64,000 nucleotides of DNA from Talinum fruticosum (GCA_021018815.1 JAITYX010000033.1:5118501-5182500); one strand, 5' to 3'. Numbered from the stretch's first letter, positions 24,354-36,941 are shown. Translations and numbers: made by a program. The notes: generated by a model from the letters alone, not told the origin.

Positions 24354-24639
24354 TGAAAGGCATTCCATACTTAGACGTAAACTTTGTTAGTGATATAGAT
24401 CTGTTTTTGTATACTTGCGCGAGAAAATAAGACATGTAAAGCAAGCTTAAAGTATCGGATCATAAATATCAATGAGATGAGGCTAACTCATAAATGATTG
24501 CAATAAACAATAAAATCGGAGAGTTCGAAGAGAAAGCATTAATTCATTGAAGTTAAAAAATTACATACAGAGATGGAGATGGAGAGTGAGAAAGCTCCCC
24601 TAAACAAGACAACAAAGTTTTCTATCTATATTCTCCCCT

Positions 24640-26418
24640 TGCCTTTCAAAGAAAACAAAAAAAAAAAGGGAAGAATACAACAGGTAGTACATATTTGATG
24701 TCCGGACAAAAAAAGTAATGTAAAATAGAATTTCGGGAAGAAGAAGAATCGCGCGATCGTGGAATTGTGACACGAGTGCATGGTGTCCGCCTAAGAAGGA
24801 GAGGGGTTGTCTCGAGTGGAAGAGGAAGGGCGAGAGGTACGCCGAGCACTCGGTAGGATCTTAACGATGTCCTTGAGCGCGACGGAGGGAGGACAAGGAT
24901 CGCCGTCAAGGGCTCGGCTACGAGTGGCTAACCCGGAACAAGAGGATCCAGAGGTTCCTCCCTGTGGACCTCGGTAGGCTGGAGGGGTCCGCTCGGTCCG
25001 ACCCGCTGCAGCTTGTTTCTTGTGCAGCTAGGTCTACTCGACCCACTAAGACCGCTGTCCGAGTTGAGTACTTCCGGTTGAGCTGTAGGAGCGCTTTACC
25101 CTCAGCTGTCCCTCCTTCTTCTTCTTTTGTGGCACCCCTTGCCCGATAGGAGCTGCCTCAGCCGCGAGCTCCTCGGCTTCGGCTTTTCCTAGTCTTCTTC
25201 TCCGTCCTCCCGGCTATTCGAGGAGGAGGTCTTAGCCGGGCTCGAGGACGCTTCGGATGAGTCTCGAGTCATCATGGTCCCGAGCTGCCTCGGACCTTCT
25301 CTCCTGGAGGAGCTCGATCGGCTCCTTTTGCTCCTTCACCAAGGCCTTCATCTCAAAGAGCACCTCTTGCTACTCTCGGATCCGAGATTGGGCGTCTTTT
25401 GGTTGATGGCCATAGATCGATAGATAGTCTTGAATGACCGAAGCACGTCCTTGAATTCGAGAGGACACAGAGTTGATTTTGTCCAAAAAGCGGAGGACAA
25501 AATGGAGGAGAGAGACTTAGTGACACCTGAAGTGGAAGCACCACCAGGTGGGGCAGGGAGAGAGAGAGGGGCTTCTTTACGAGTCCGAGGCGAAGAAGGT
25601 GGCCTCGGCTCGAGCTGTGTACCCGGATACCGGGTTGAGTTTCCCGATACCCGTACCCCTAAAGTTCCTTGTTGCCGACCACAACGGCAGCCTCGGAGAC
25701 AGCGTTGGGGTCCGAGGGGAGAGGAACTTTGAATTGTTTAAATACAAGGGTGAGAAGAGCACCGAAAGGAAGAGGGGTGTTCTTCTTATTTTGGAGTTGA
25801 GATGGCACAGCTGCCATCCGCTCAATGATGGAGGGGAAGAGGTCTACTCGTAGCCCTCAAGAATGTCAAAAAGAGCTTTTAAGTGCTTGGAGTTGGGGTT
25901 CTCCTTGCTGGAATTCTGAGAGAAAAATGTTCTCATCGGCAGGAAGCACGGAAGACGTGCTTCGACTTGAGCTGAGTCACCGAAAAATTTTTACGTGACT
26001 CGGGGAACTCTTTGCGTATTTTTCAAAGAAATCATCAGCAACTTCAAGTGAAAGGAATGGGTTTGCTTGTTCAAGAAAAGAGAGGAGACCTTGAACAAGC
26101 GGTGGAGGAGAGAGGTGTTGATATGAACGGTAACGTTCGAACCCCGGAGGTTAGAACACCTTCGAGCTAGTGAGGTGAGTGTAAAACTCGGAGATGAGTT
26201 CCGGATAAATGAACTCGCTAAAACAAAGAAAATTATAAACACCGGTGGTTTAGATGTGTGCCAACCACGAGAATTTTGTGGTTGGAAAGAACTTGTCGTC
26301 TAGCGTAAGATGTCTGGGTGACAATAGGTTTAGAGGATGAAGAGCCTTCTTGGCTTTTTGTGCGTGGCTTCTTCGAGGAAGAGCCAAGAAAGTCGGGATG
26401 ATTACCTCTCTTAGGCAT
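24640..26418 (-). pseudogene. Extra 3' reading frame of Copia-1 (env-like position)
   Basis: It starts at an ATG (26418) with MPKRGNHPDFLGSSSKKPRT. After a frame change near 26300 it reads LDDKFFPTTKFSW, then a globular part with FIYPELISEFYTHL and FLEQANPFLSLEVADDFFEK. A Ser/Arg/Pro-rich tail follows at 24650-25350. Copia-2 has the same start and same blocks at 51720 and below. Position after RNase H matches the extra frames of SIRE-type elements. The order resembles a plant retroelement domain sometimes annotated as a putative plant transposon protein, but I cannot confirm that. I see no membrane anchor. It is broken by frameshifts. Confidence 0.6.
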
Positions 26419-27079
26419 TTTGTAGGAGAAAAGAGAAAAGTGAAACTATGAGAGAGAGTAGAAGAGAGTAAGTCGACGAGAGTGAAAGAAAAAGAGTAGA
26501 ATAAAGAGTTGAGAGCAATCGAGCTAGAATAAAGAGTTGAGAGCGATCGAGCTTCCTTGAGATGAGCTTCACGTCGCTTGAAAATGGCCGAAGTCACTGT
26601 AGATGTAGAGAGCTTGCGCGAGGGTTTCGGTTTTGAGAGAGAGAGTAAATGAAATGTAAAGTAGCGAGACGAAGGTGAATAGGCGCTATTTATATAAAAA
26701 AATTAACATCCGTTCGACTCAGCTCTTTCAATAGTCACCTCGGACCGGTGTGACGGTTCTCTTCCCAACGGTTCAAATTCGAGCGAGTTTGACTTCGAAC
26801 GACTAGAAGTCCGATCACAGCGAGCGAGAGAGAGAAAAGATTTTTTAAAAAAATTCTGAAATTCTCCACTTACCTAGAGATGATTCCAGAAATTTGATGT
26901 CCACTTTTCTCAACGTCCGAGTTTGACTAACTAAGTTTTCCGAGTAACTCGAAACTAGAAATGAATAATAACTATCAGCTCGGTATCACGAAATCAACCG
27001 AACAAATGGTTATTAAAGATTTGAACGCACATAACACATAATCATGCAATGAAAGTTTTCACATAAGAAAAACACATAA
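26419..27079. other. Spacer between RNase H and the extra frame in Copia-1
   Basis: No gene recognised. The minus-strand frame at 26250-26597 mostly reads through this spacer. Serine/phenylalanine-rich composition suggests non-coding sequence, probably the leader of the downstream frame. Confidence 0.4.
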
Positions 27080-28760
27080 TTATGCATTTAACATTCCAAG
27101 TGCATTCCTAATGAAACAGAACCGATCTTCACCAAGAGGCTTAGTAAAAATATCAGCTAATTGAAGATTGGTAGGAATGAATTCAAGTTCTATATCACCT
27201 TTCTCAGAATGATCTCTTAGGAAATGATACCTCACCTCAATGTGTTTTGTTTTCGAGTGCTCGAACTGGATTTTTGGTGATGCTGATTCCACTTTGATTA
27301 TCACACTTGATTGGAACTTATTTGAAAGCAAGTCCAAGATCTCTCAAGTGTTGCTTTATCCATAGAATGCGTGCATAGCATGATCCGGTTGCAATATACT
27401 CAGCTTCAGCGAGTTGATAGAGCCACCGAGTTTTGCTTCTTTGAGTGCCAAGATATTAAGGATTGACCCGAAATTGGCACGCTCCTGAAGTGCTCTTTCT
27501 ATCAACTTTGTATCCAACGTAATCCGCATCTCGAGTATCCAGTGAGAGTCGGTTTTGAGTCTCTTGAGTACCATAGACCTAAGTTCCGAGTCCCTGTAAG
27601 ATATCTAACTATTCTCTCGCACCGCAGATGAGATATGATTCTTTTGGATTAGCTTGGAATCTTGCACATAAGCATACACTGAACATTATATCCGGCCGAT
27701 CGGAAGTAAGATATAGCAAAGATCCAATCATACCTCGATAGAGTTTCGATCTATTGCTTTACCTTTCTCGTCCGAGTCAAGTTTTATACTCGCTACTCAT
27801 GGGTGTAGATGCGTGCTTTGCATCTTGGAGTTTGTATTTCTTCAGCAGCTCCTTGGTATACTTTGATTGATGGACATAGATTCCATCTTTGTCTTGTTTG
27901 ATTTGTAGACCAAGTCAGAAATTGAGTTCTCCCATCATACTCATTTGAAATTCTCGACTCATTAACTCGGAAAATTCTCGGCACGAAATTTCATTAGTTG
28001 CTCCAAAAATTATATCATCAACATAAATCTGAACAATAAGGAAATCTTTCCCCTTGGTTTTTATAAAGAGAGTCTTGTCAATCTGACCTCTTCTAAAATC
28101 ATTTTGAACCAAGAAATTACTCGAGTCTTTCATATCAAGCTCGGGAGCTTGTTTAAGACCATAAAGAGCTTTTGAAGTCTCGAAAACATGATTTGGAAAT
28201 TCTGAGTTTTCAAAACCAGGAGGTTGTTCGACATAGACTTCCTCTTCAATAAAACCATTGAGAAATGCACACTTAACATCCATTTGATATAATTTGATAC
28301 TTATGCTTGGATGCAAATGCCAACAAGATTCTAATGGCTTCAATTCGCAACGAGTGCAAAGGTTTCCCCACAATCAATCCCTTCTTCTTGATTGTAACCT
28401 TGAGCCATAAGTCTAGCCTTGTTTTTGACTACTAACCCACCTTCATCCAGTTTGTTCTTGAAAACCCATTTGGTTCCTATGACTAGGTGGTCGGAAGGTC
28501 ATTTGGTCGAGTCCGGACTTGGTTTCTTTCGAATTGATTGAGTTCCTCTTGCATGGCCTCTACCCATTCAAGTTCATTTAGGGCCTCTAGTGCATTTCTG
28601 GGTTCGGTTAATGAGATGAATGTAGTGAATGCACATAGATTTTGAAGGGAGGAACGAGTTCTTACCCCACTTGTTGATATCGGATAATATGTTTTCTAGT
28701 GGGTGACTAGAAGCATACTTGAAAGCTCTACTGTTCTCCGATTCACCGGATTTGTAGGCT
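27080..28760 (-). pseudogene. RT and RNase H of Copia-1
   Basis: The RT frame at 27915-28373 reads KLYQMDVKCAFLNGFIEEEV, YVEQPPGFE, KALYGLKQAP and the catalytic IYVDDIIFGATN. RNase H ends with RYHFLRDHSEKGDIELEFIP and LADIFTKPLGEDRF at 27080-27337. These are hallmark Ty1/copia motifs. Frameshifts occur near 27350, 27790 and 28380. The upstream part at 28380-28760 links to integrase. Confidence 0.85.
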
Positions 28761-28794
28761 GAACTGTTTGATCTTCGAAGCTTGATTTGAGTGA

Positions 28795-30240
28795 TCAGTT
28801 TGTTCTTCGACATTCTAAGCGAGGCTCTTGAATTGTCTCATTCCGAGTCACTTCATTCCGAGTGACTTCATTATGAGTCTGGTTGAGTTTGAATCTTGGC
28901 GGACTCACGTTCATCATTATCATCATCTCTGCTGAGCTTCGGATCCGAGTATGAAGACTCACTTGGTTTTTCCTGTTCAATCTCATCAAACACAACGTGG
29001 ATGCTTTCTTCCACTTTGTTAGTTTTCTTATTGAAAATGCGATAAGCTTTACTATGAGAAAAATAACCCGAAAAGATACCTTCATCCGACCGAGCATCAA
29101 ACTTGGTCAGGTGATCCTTACCATTGTTGTGAACAAAACACTTACATCCAAATGGTTTAAAATAGGAAATATTTGGTTTCTTCCCTTTGTAGAGCTCATA
29201 AGGTGTTTTCTTCAAAATAGGTCCGATGAGGCATCTATTCGGAGTGTAGTTGGTCTGTGTTGATTGCCTCGGCCCAGAAATAGTAAGGTAAATTGTGCTC
29301 AATCATCATTGTCCTTACTATTTCTTCAAGAGTTCTGTTCTTTCTCTCCACAACTCCATTTTGTTGAGGAGTTCGGGTGCTGAGAAGTTGTGAGAGATTC
29401 CATTTTTGTCACAAAACTTTGAGAATTATGAGTAATCAAACTCTCTTCCATGGTCGGTTACGATTCTCTTAATCTGAGTCTAAGACTCAACTTGGATTTT
29501 TCTGCAGAGCTTGCTGAACTCCTTGAACTCTTCATTTTTGTGCTTAAGAAAACACACCCAGGTAAACCGTGAATAATCATCAATAATAACAATATATATA
29601 ATTTACCTCCGAGGCTCTTAACGAGGATTTCACCACATAAGTCCATATGTAGCAGCTCAAGCACTTTGGATGTGGAAACTGTCTTCGAGAGATTTGATTG
29701 AAGATCGACTTGTTTCCCTCTTGTGCAAGCCTCACACACTTTATCTTTCTCAAAGGCACAATTAGGTAAACCTCTAACCAAACCATGAGATGCCAGTTTC
29801 TTGATAGTATGCATGCTAATATGGCCTAATCTACGATGCCATGTCCATGAATCATCATGAAGAGATGCTTTCAAATAAGATAAATTCGACTAGGATCGAA
29901 AGAGGAATAATATAGGTGTTACCTGATCTTTTACCCGAGAGTTTGATCTCCTTTGTGGTATCATCGAAATGTAACAATTGGTCCGAGTAAATCTTACCTC
30001 TTGACCTTTATCACATAATTGAGAGATGGTGAGTAGATTGTACTTTAATCCTTTGACAAGATAAACTGGGCTGACCAGATTGCTTCCCTTTCCAATCTTG
30101 CCTATTCCAATTATCTTGCCTTTGCTGTCATCTCCAAAAGTGACTTTTCCTCCTTTATGCTCTTCTAACTCGGAAAAGAGTCCCGAGTCTCCCGACATGT
30201 GGCGTGAGCATCCACCGTCCAGTACCGGTGTCCTTTTGCT
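28795..30240 (-). pseudogene. Protease and integrase of Copia-1
   Basis: The protease start reads LDGGCSRHMSGD near 30190-30230; the usual D-S-G is D-G-G. GAG-pre-integrase at 29700-29874 has WHRRLGHISMHTIKKLASHG and CEACTRGKQ, the HHCC zinc site. The integrase core has LLHMDLCGEI, and its tail at 28871-29302 has TPYELYKGKKPNISYFKPFG. Several frameshifts occur, especially near 29460 and 29300. Confidence 0.8.
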
Positions 30241-30280
30241 CTTTTACGAGTACCCTGCAAAACAAAGACAATCTAACCCT

Positions 30281-32076
30281 TCTCACTTCCTCTAACGAAC
30301 CCGGTAACATTCTTTACTTGTGGTCCTTTTCGAGGAAGAAGGTTTTTCGGAACCCGATTTAAATGACTTTGGGCTTGGTCTTATTCCGAGTCTCCTGTGT
30401 AGAGAAGCGAGTCCGTATCTCTTTCTTTTGAAAAACTTTTCCTTTGGGAAGCTGGAGGTGATGGTTTCTTCTTGTAAACTAATCTAGTCTTAGTCCTCCT
30501 TTCATTTTTATGAATAGGACCATGCACGGCTTTCACGAACTTTATAGTTTGGGAATCATTTTTGAAAACCTCTCGAGTAGGAATTGGATTCCTCCTCTTT
30601 GTTGAAACCAAGACCTTCCTTTCCGAAGGAGACACATTGGGATCCTAAGAGCATGTCAAGGTTTTTCGACCTTGAGTGAACTTTAAAACAAGATCTTGAG
30701 ACTCATTGAGCTTTTGCTTTAGCTGCTCATTTTCTCTTCGAGTAACTCGGACTCGGTCTCATTGGATTGGGCACTAGTCTTGAGTTCTCCGAGTGTAAGT
30801 CTCGGTTTTTCCAATTCATTTTTCAAAGAAATGCTCTCGGAGGAAATCGACTCAAGTTGTTCTTTGAAACGAGAAGAATCAAAATTGGACTTTTCTTCCA
30901 AAGTGAAAATATACTTTAGATCGGCTTTGGAGAATTTAAGGAAGTAATCAATTACCTCTTGAGGATTTGTATCCTTACTGTCCGAGTCCGAGTCGACTCT
31001 ACTTGAGCTTCTAAGTCGGAGATTGCCATCGGACATTTTGAATCATCTAAGTCCTCGTCATCTTCCGATGAGTCCTCATCACTCCATGTGACCATCATCG
31101 CCCTTTTCTTCTTTCTGTCCCTTTTTCTCTTTGGACGAGTCTTTGACTATGTGATCCTTGCTGCCACATTCAAAACAACTAGAGTTTTTAGTCAAAGATA
31201 ACTTTAAAGGAGAAGAGTATTTACCTTTCTGTCCTTCTTGTCCCTTTTGTAGAACTCTTCTTTTGGCTTCTTATCCCATCTTTTGTGCTTCATCATTCTC
31301 TTGAAGCCTCCTGCAATAAGTGCCATGGGATCCTCTTCGAGTCGGAGGAACTCGGATCGGCCTCTCTGGTTTACGAGGCTTTTAGTGCTATGTTCTTTTT
31401 GGTGCTGCCCTCGGCATCCTCCTCTTCCAGGTGGATTTCATGAGTGAGAAGCTTCCCAATGAGCTCGTCTAGCTTTAGAAGTGATAAGTCCTGAGCCTCT
31501 TCTATGGCGAGTCACCTTGGGACCCCATCTTCTCTTGGGTAGACTTCGAGTATTTTTCGCACATTTCCTCGTGGGAAATCTTCTTACCCAGAGATTTGAG
31601 ATTGTTGGTAATCTCGGTGAATCGAATGAACATTTGAGTGATGTTCTCTTCGGCTCCATCTTGAATAGCCCATATTTACGAAGATACTGGCTTATCTTCG
31701 CTTGTCGACTTGACTTGTACCTTCGTAAGTGTTGACTAGGGTGTCCCACACTTCTTTGGTGGAGTCATAGGCGGATACTCGATTGTATTCTTACGAGCTG
31801 ATGGCGCATATCAGAATGTTCATTGCCTTGAAGTTCTTTACGAACTTCTCTGCTTCACTCGGAGAAACTCGGCCTTTGTCTTGGGAACGAGTCTAAATTC
31901 TTCTGTCTTCATGGGAATTTAGTTTTCTTTTTGTATGATGTCCCAAACATCTTCATCATGATCCAGGAGGAAACATTCCATGAGTTTCTTCCGAGTGCAC
32001 AAAATTTGATCCTTTGAATTTTGGTGGTACTGTTGGAAGATCTTCCTTCATCGAACTCTCCGTTGTTACGAGCCAT
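30281..32076 (-). pseudogene. gag of Copia-1
   Basis: An ATG at 32076 lies 60 bp after the 5' LTR. Segments include INQYLRKYELFKMEP-like sequence near 31650-31700. A CCHC knuckle near 31145-31190 reads CFECGSKDHIVKDS, with the last Cys changed to Ser. A charged, coiled-coil-prone frame at 30719-31036 contains LKNELEKPRLTLGELKT. The rest is frameshifted. Copia-2 has the same layout at 58740-60274. Confidence 0.75.
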
Positions 32077-32117
32077 TTGATCTTTAGACCTTTGGATGGT
32101 TAGATCCTTTACGAAAG

Positions 32118-32135
32118 GCTAGGCTCGATACCAAT
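32118..32135 (-). other. Primer-binding site of Copia-1
   Basis: The sense strand reads TTGGTATCGAGCCT beside the LTR. This is the initiator tRNA-Met primer site TGGTATCAGAGCC with one base lost. Copia-2 has TGGTATCGGAGCC. Confidence 0.8.
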
Positions 32136-33734
32136 TGAAGGTTTGCTCGGAGAGAGACTGAATCACCCTAGAGGGGTGAATAGGGTGGAGGAAGATTTTT
32201 CGAAAATCAAACACTTTTGATCAAGGCACGGACAGAGGCGGATTCCGAGTCCGAAATGGGGTCGAAAAAGTGTGTACTCGGAATTGTAGTAAAGAGTAAA
32301 GAAGCGAGATAAAACTGAAACTTTGAATCTATCCGAGTCTAGATTGTACTCGAAAGTGAAAACACATAAAGTACGTGGAAACCCTCCCGGGGCGAAAACC
32401 ACGGACCGTGCTAATCCAAGCACGAAGTCAAATCCACTATTTTGAGTCCACAAAATACCGTAGACTGACTGAACACAAGTTGCTCCCTTATACAACTCTT
32501 CACAAGTTTTTCCTAGACTCGAAATTACCTTATCCGATCTAGTACTTCCTAGCTGAGATAACCCTTACAGCTAGGGACAAGCGAGCTGAGTTAACCCTTA
32601 CGGCTCGGTCAAGGGACCTTACTTAGACAAGTAAGAAAGAGAGTGTTTGTAACTAAGTACAAGACCTTACAACTCGGAATATAATGAGTTACGAGTGGGA
32701 GTTGTAAGTAGAAGATTGAGAATGAATACAACGACTTTGCTCAAGTATATGTATTAACAATAGGTTCGGCAATCTTCAAGTCTTGAGAGTTGGCTTCTAT
32801 TTATAGATAACCAGGTAGCATAGCCGTTGAGTCCATCTTCGACTGAGAGTCCTTTATGACCGTTGTTAAGAACTTTCCGAGTCATTCGAAAGTATCCGTT
32901 GTGATATGAACGTTGTACAACGGTTCTTAACTCTTTTGGAAGTCCCAAAACCACCGGCGGTGTCTTGAAGGATAAAGTGGAAACCACCAGTTAAGCTTGG
33001 CGTTTCGGTTTTCCAGATTTGGAAACAGATAGCCTTGACACAATCTTTTGGGGCTAGGTCGGACAATGGGAAAAGCCATGTCTGCTGGTGATTTGACGTT
33101 TTGAAGCCGGTTACTTTTGTATTTCAAAAAGTGTATCCTCGTTTGAATAACCTACAAAAGTAAATCAAATCGGTTCTCAAAGTATAAAATACTTTGGTCC
33201 AAGATTAGACACGAGATAATAATATGATTAAGATAATTAAGTGACTAATTATCCGAGTCGAGAAAGGAAATGGAATTTTACGAGTCTAATATCCACGAAA
33301 CCCAAAATTCCATCCGAGTTAGTCTAAGCGAGAATCAAGTTACATAGAGAACATCGAGTGAAATAAACTTGATCTAGACTAAGCATGGTTCGGACTAGAA
33401 GCATCGACTATAACATAATAGAACCTGTAATATGAAATCGGACACTGAGTGCGGTTATGCGAATACTAGTCAATTGAACATGCGATAATTCTAAGTGATG
33501 AGAGACTCGAAGTGGGTATACAACGAGTAAGTATAGATATGCTTTCTAAGTCTCACGAGACAAGTAAGAATACATGAAATAAATGCTATATCACTTAGAG
33601 GAAATATTATATCACTCAAAAAAGTTTCTAAGGTACAAAGAATGACTTGGAATCAAAAATCTATAAGTGAGAAAGTCTTATACCTGATTCCTTTGATAAA
33701 ACTCGAAATGTGCGGAGTAAAGTCCGAGTCTTCA
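32136..33734 (-). repeat. 5' LTR of Copia-1
   Basis: This is the partner of 22741-24338: same termini, length 1599 versus 1598, flanked by TCTCT on the outer side. Sequence differences include many C/T and G/A changes and small indels around CG dinucleotides. Confidence 0.93.
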
Positions 33735-34190
33735 TCTCTACTATTTGAAGCCAATTTAGAAAGAGATCTGGATCTAGCTTTCCTTGAAAGTCCGGAATGT
33801 CAACTTTAATATCAAAGTTTTTCTTTCATGCCTTCTGTCATATCATCCTCTAGGGGTAGGAATAACCTTCTCATCCGAGAATTTACATTCTCCCTAAAAT
33901 GCTTTTTCCTCTACACTTTTTTCGAGTCTCCTTGAACACTAGGTTCTCTAGCGTTTCTCAAATTGTCAAACTTAGCTTTCAACTGTGTGCTCAACTGTGA
34001 AATTAGGTATTTAACTTGTGCTTCTAGATCTTGTTTTTCTCTAAAGGTCTAATCAAGTTTATGTTCTATCCTAAGGCTTGAAGACACTATGAAAGGGTTC
34101 CTTGTAACTATTTTTGTGTTTTTGGATTGGGTTGTGTTTAAGCTAAAGGGGTTTAGGCCTAGGAGGCGCTCCAAGAGCTATAATACCAAT
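33735..34190 (-). pseudogene. Start of gag and primer site of gypsy element C
   Basis: This is the continuation of element C beyond Copia-1, and holds the decayed amino-terminal gag. At 34173-34190 the minus strand reads ATTGGTATTATAGCTCTT, similar to the initiator-Met primer site (about 10 of 12 bases of TGGTATCAGAGC). An LTR edge, TGATGTATAC on the plus strand, follows at 34191. Confidence 0.55.
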
Positions 34191-34794
34191 TGATGTATAC
34201 AAGCCTCACTTAGAGCAGAAACAAAAGCTAAAACTTACCTCATAACACAGTTTGAGAAACTAAACAAAAAAATAGAAAGGTTTGAGTTGAATAAGCAACT
34301 CAAAGGGAAAGAACCAGGGTGCTTTTGAACTTTGCTTGGGCTTGCACCAATTAGGGAGGCTCAAGGACTACATTGGGATAGATCATGACTTGACTCGGGA
34401 AATGCCGCAACATTTCACCTATGCCAACACAGGGGCAGCTTTGAGGTTTCGCTGGAGCTTTCACCAACGAGGAAAGCTCAAAGACCAAGGAGATCACCTA
34501 ATTGGTTGCCAACCAAGTTAGAGCAGACTAAGAATTTAGGGAAGCAAGTTTAAATCCACAAACTTCAATTTTCATTCAACATTCATCAAGAACACCTCCT
34601 TTTTCTTCCGAAATACCTTCCCTAAGTTATAAGGAAAGATTAAAACTAATTGTAATTAATTAACACTAACTACAGATAATTAGTCGTGGAAAAATAGAAA
34701 ACTAAAACCGCAAACAATTTTTGATTGAGCCTCACTGGTTAGCCAATGAAATGCCTTCCTTTAGATCATATCTTGTCCAAGTACTAATGTGGCT
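34191..34794 (-). repeat. Probable LTR of element C (5') or of an adjoining gypsy copy (3')
   Basis: The segment starts directly after the element C primer site and ends before the pol-tail homology at 34795. That makes it the 5' LTR of C. Because a pol tail abuts its other side it could also be the 3' LTR of a neighbouring copy, as in tandem elements sharing an LTR. The right edge is not defined by sequence. Confidence 0.45.
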
Positions 34795-35483
34795 TAAAAA
34801 GATTGGTAATGATTGTCCGTGCCACTAGAAGGCTTCCTAGTGGACCACCAAAAGTAGCTTGCCACCCTAATATTAGCTTTGTCGAGTCACCAAAAGGATA
34901 GGTGCAATCGTAGGAAATTTTGGAACTAAGTCTTAACATGTTCCCTTCTACATTTAGAAAACCTTCATCATGACTACATCCTTGGACTTGTCCAAGAACT
35001 TGACTCGCTTCAAAATGAACTTCGAGCAATCACCATGCAATCGTCATGCTTAGCAGACTAACCAAGTCAAGCTCAACATGGTTGAGAGTCTTCCAAGTTG
35101 TAAGCGATTAAGAGGGATGAATTTGATCCATAACTTAAAATTGTCTCAAATTATTACAAACCCAATGTTTGAACAAAATCAAAGAACTCGAGTTCACTAA
35201 AGAAAAGATTGAGTTCACTCAAGAACCGAGTCCACTTCGAGTATGAGTGCCGATTCCGTTGATGAAACCCGGAAATCAATCTCTTCTTTGCATTACTCCG
35301 CACCAATCAAATCTAATTTGAATAACATCAACATATTCTTAATGTGACTAACCTCTTGTCTAACCTTCCTTTGTTTTGTAACTCAAGTATAAGCTACATT
35401 GTCTCGCAACTAAGGACTCGGTCGAGCTCAAACCTATTGAATTTAAATTGGTTGCTTAAAGAGATGGAATATTTCTATCAAGG
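34795..35483 (-). pseudogene. Second copy of the gypsy pol tail and 3' untranslated region
   Basis: Clear homology to 17533-18210 includes GCCACTAGAAGGCTTCCTA and the block around TTGAATAACWTYCAACATATTC. Homology stops at about 35483 near AGAGATGGAATATTTC. It is from the same family as element C and was probably left by a second copy, here called D. Confidence 0.6.
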
Positions 35484-35593
35484 TCCTCAAATTACCATCG
35501 TTTCTTTCACCAATTTAACCAAACAACAAAAGATAACCAAATAACAGCCCAAGAGCAGCAAAACTCTTTCAACTTTAATTAACTATGCGCATC
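35484..35593. other. Short unassigned flank
   Basis: A 110-bp A/C-rich stretch between the gypsy remnant and the Tourist-like element. Nothing recognised. Confidence 0.3.
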
Positions 35594-35711
35594 TTAGGCC
35601 CTGTTCGAACCTTAGAAAATAAGAAGGAAATATTCTAAGGAAAGTAAATTAGATATGACTTTTTTCTTCCATTTTCTATGAAATATAAAAAGGAAACAAA
35701 ATATTTTTTTA

Positions 35712-36523
35712 ATGGTTTTGCTAAACGTCGTCCTTAGGGCGATGGATAAAAACCATCACAATTTGTTTTCATAGAATCTCTCATATTTTTATTTAATATT
35801 TTTATACATAAGATATGGATGTTATTGCTTTCCAAAATAAAAGAATATAAATATCATTTTAAAAAATAATTTGATCAAATTATTCAATTTTCTAATGCAA
35901 TTTAACTTCCTAAATACGCATTTATCACTATTATAGTCTCGATTTAGAAATTCAACTTATTCAATTAAATTATGATAATAAACCTACCAGCTTTAGAGCA
36001 TTTGGAACAAAAAAAATACAAAAATTAGGATCATAATGTATAGTATAAGCCTATGATGTTCATGATATATGGTACAATATTGTTACAATTTTCAACCAGG
36101 TTTAATGGAAACAAACCGTAAAGAAATTAGTAAGAAAAAGTTATACTCCTCATCTAAGACTACCTCTTTTAATTCTGGAATTAGAAATCTTGATTTGCCA
36201 TATATGGTTAAATAAGAGAGAAATTAAAAAAAAAAAAAGGGGGACAAAGGCAACTCATAAACTTGCAAATTGGGTGGGAAATATAGAACTTAATTGGTTT
36301 GGCTTGATGAATTAAAGTAAGAGGATTAATATGCAAATCATGAGGCTTGGTTTGGTTGAGAGATTGAGTTTAATTAGACCATTGATAACTTTCTTTCATT
36401 TATTTGATTTTTTTTTATGGAAGATAACTTCCTTTCAATAAAGAAAGATTTAATTCATCAAATTATTTTTTTAAAATGATATTTATATTTTTTATTACCT
36501 AAAGACGACATTTACCAAAACCA
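35712..36523. mobile_element. Foldback element nested in the Tourist-like element
   Basis: The left arm ATGGTTTTGCTAAACGTCGT and the inverted right arm ATGGTTTTGGTAAATGTCGT match over about 27 bp. They are flanked by T-rich runs. The interior is AT-rich with no frame. The superfamily is not determined. Confidence 0.55.
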
Positions 36524-36941
36524 TTTTTTTAATTACTCTCCTGGTTCTCGAGCCCCAGCTACCCCTCAATTCCTACCGTAGCCATTCTCTCTCCTCCATC
36601 GCCCTCTCATCTCTCTTCTACAAGGGAAGATGGGTATGCCTAGACCAGCGAAAGCTTCTATTATATCCTTTATCTTTTCTTCTTCATCAAACTGATACTT
36701 TCTCTTTCCTTAAGTAGCTTCCGTCTCGGATCCCCATCTTAGCTCCCCTCAAATATTGATTCATCTGCTCGTTGAATAAATCCTATAGCATCAAATTAGA
36801 CATCACGATCCTTACCAGTGATGGCATAAATCTAAAATCGTAGAAAGTTTCATCGCATTTCAGTCAATTTTCTCCGTAAAGTTCTTGTCTCTGTTGGCGG
36901 CCGCCTAATTGCGAATGGGTCGAGTCTTGTCGGCCAGTGGA

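Larger units (their letters stand above)
22741..33734 (-). mobile_element. Copia-1: full-length Ty1/copia element, Sirevirus-like, decayed
   Basis: Two LTRs of 1598 and 1599 bp bound the element. TCTCT flanks it on both sides (22736-22740 and 33735-33739), a perfect target duplication. Sense is minus: 5' LTR, initiator-Met type primer site, gag, protease, integrase, RT, RNase H, an extra frame, polypurine tract, 3' LTR. This gene order is Ty1/copia. The large size, LTR length and extra 3' frame suggest the SIRE/Maximus branch (inference). Stops and frameshifts fill the coding region. It lies inside gag of element C. Confidence 0.93.

Noticed and set aside
24185..24444. Overlapping frames on both strands at the edge of the Copia-1 LTR
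   Set aside because: They span LTR and polypurine tract, and no comparable frame is seen in the other LTRs.
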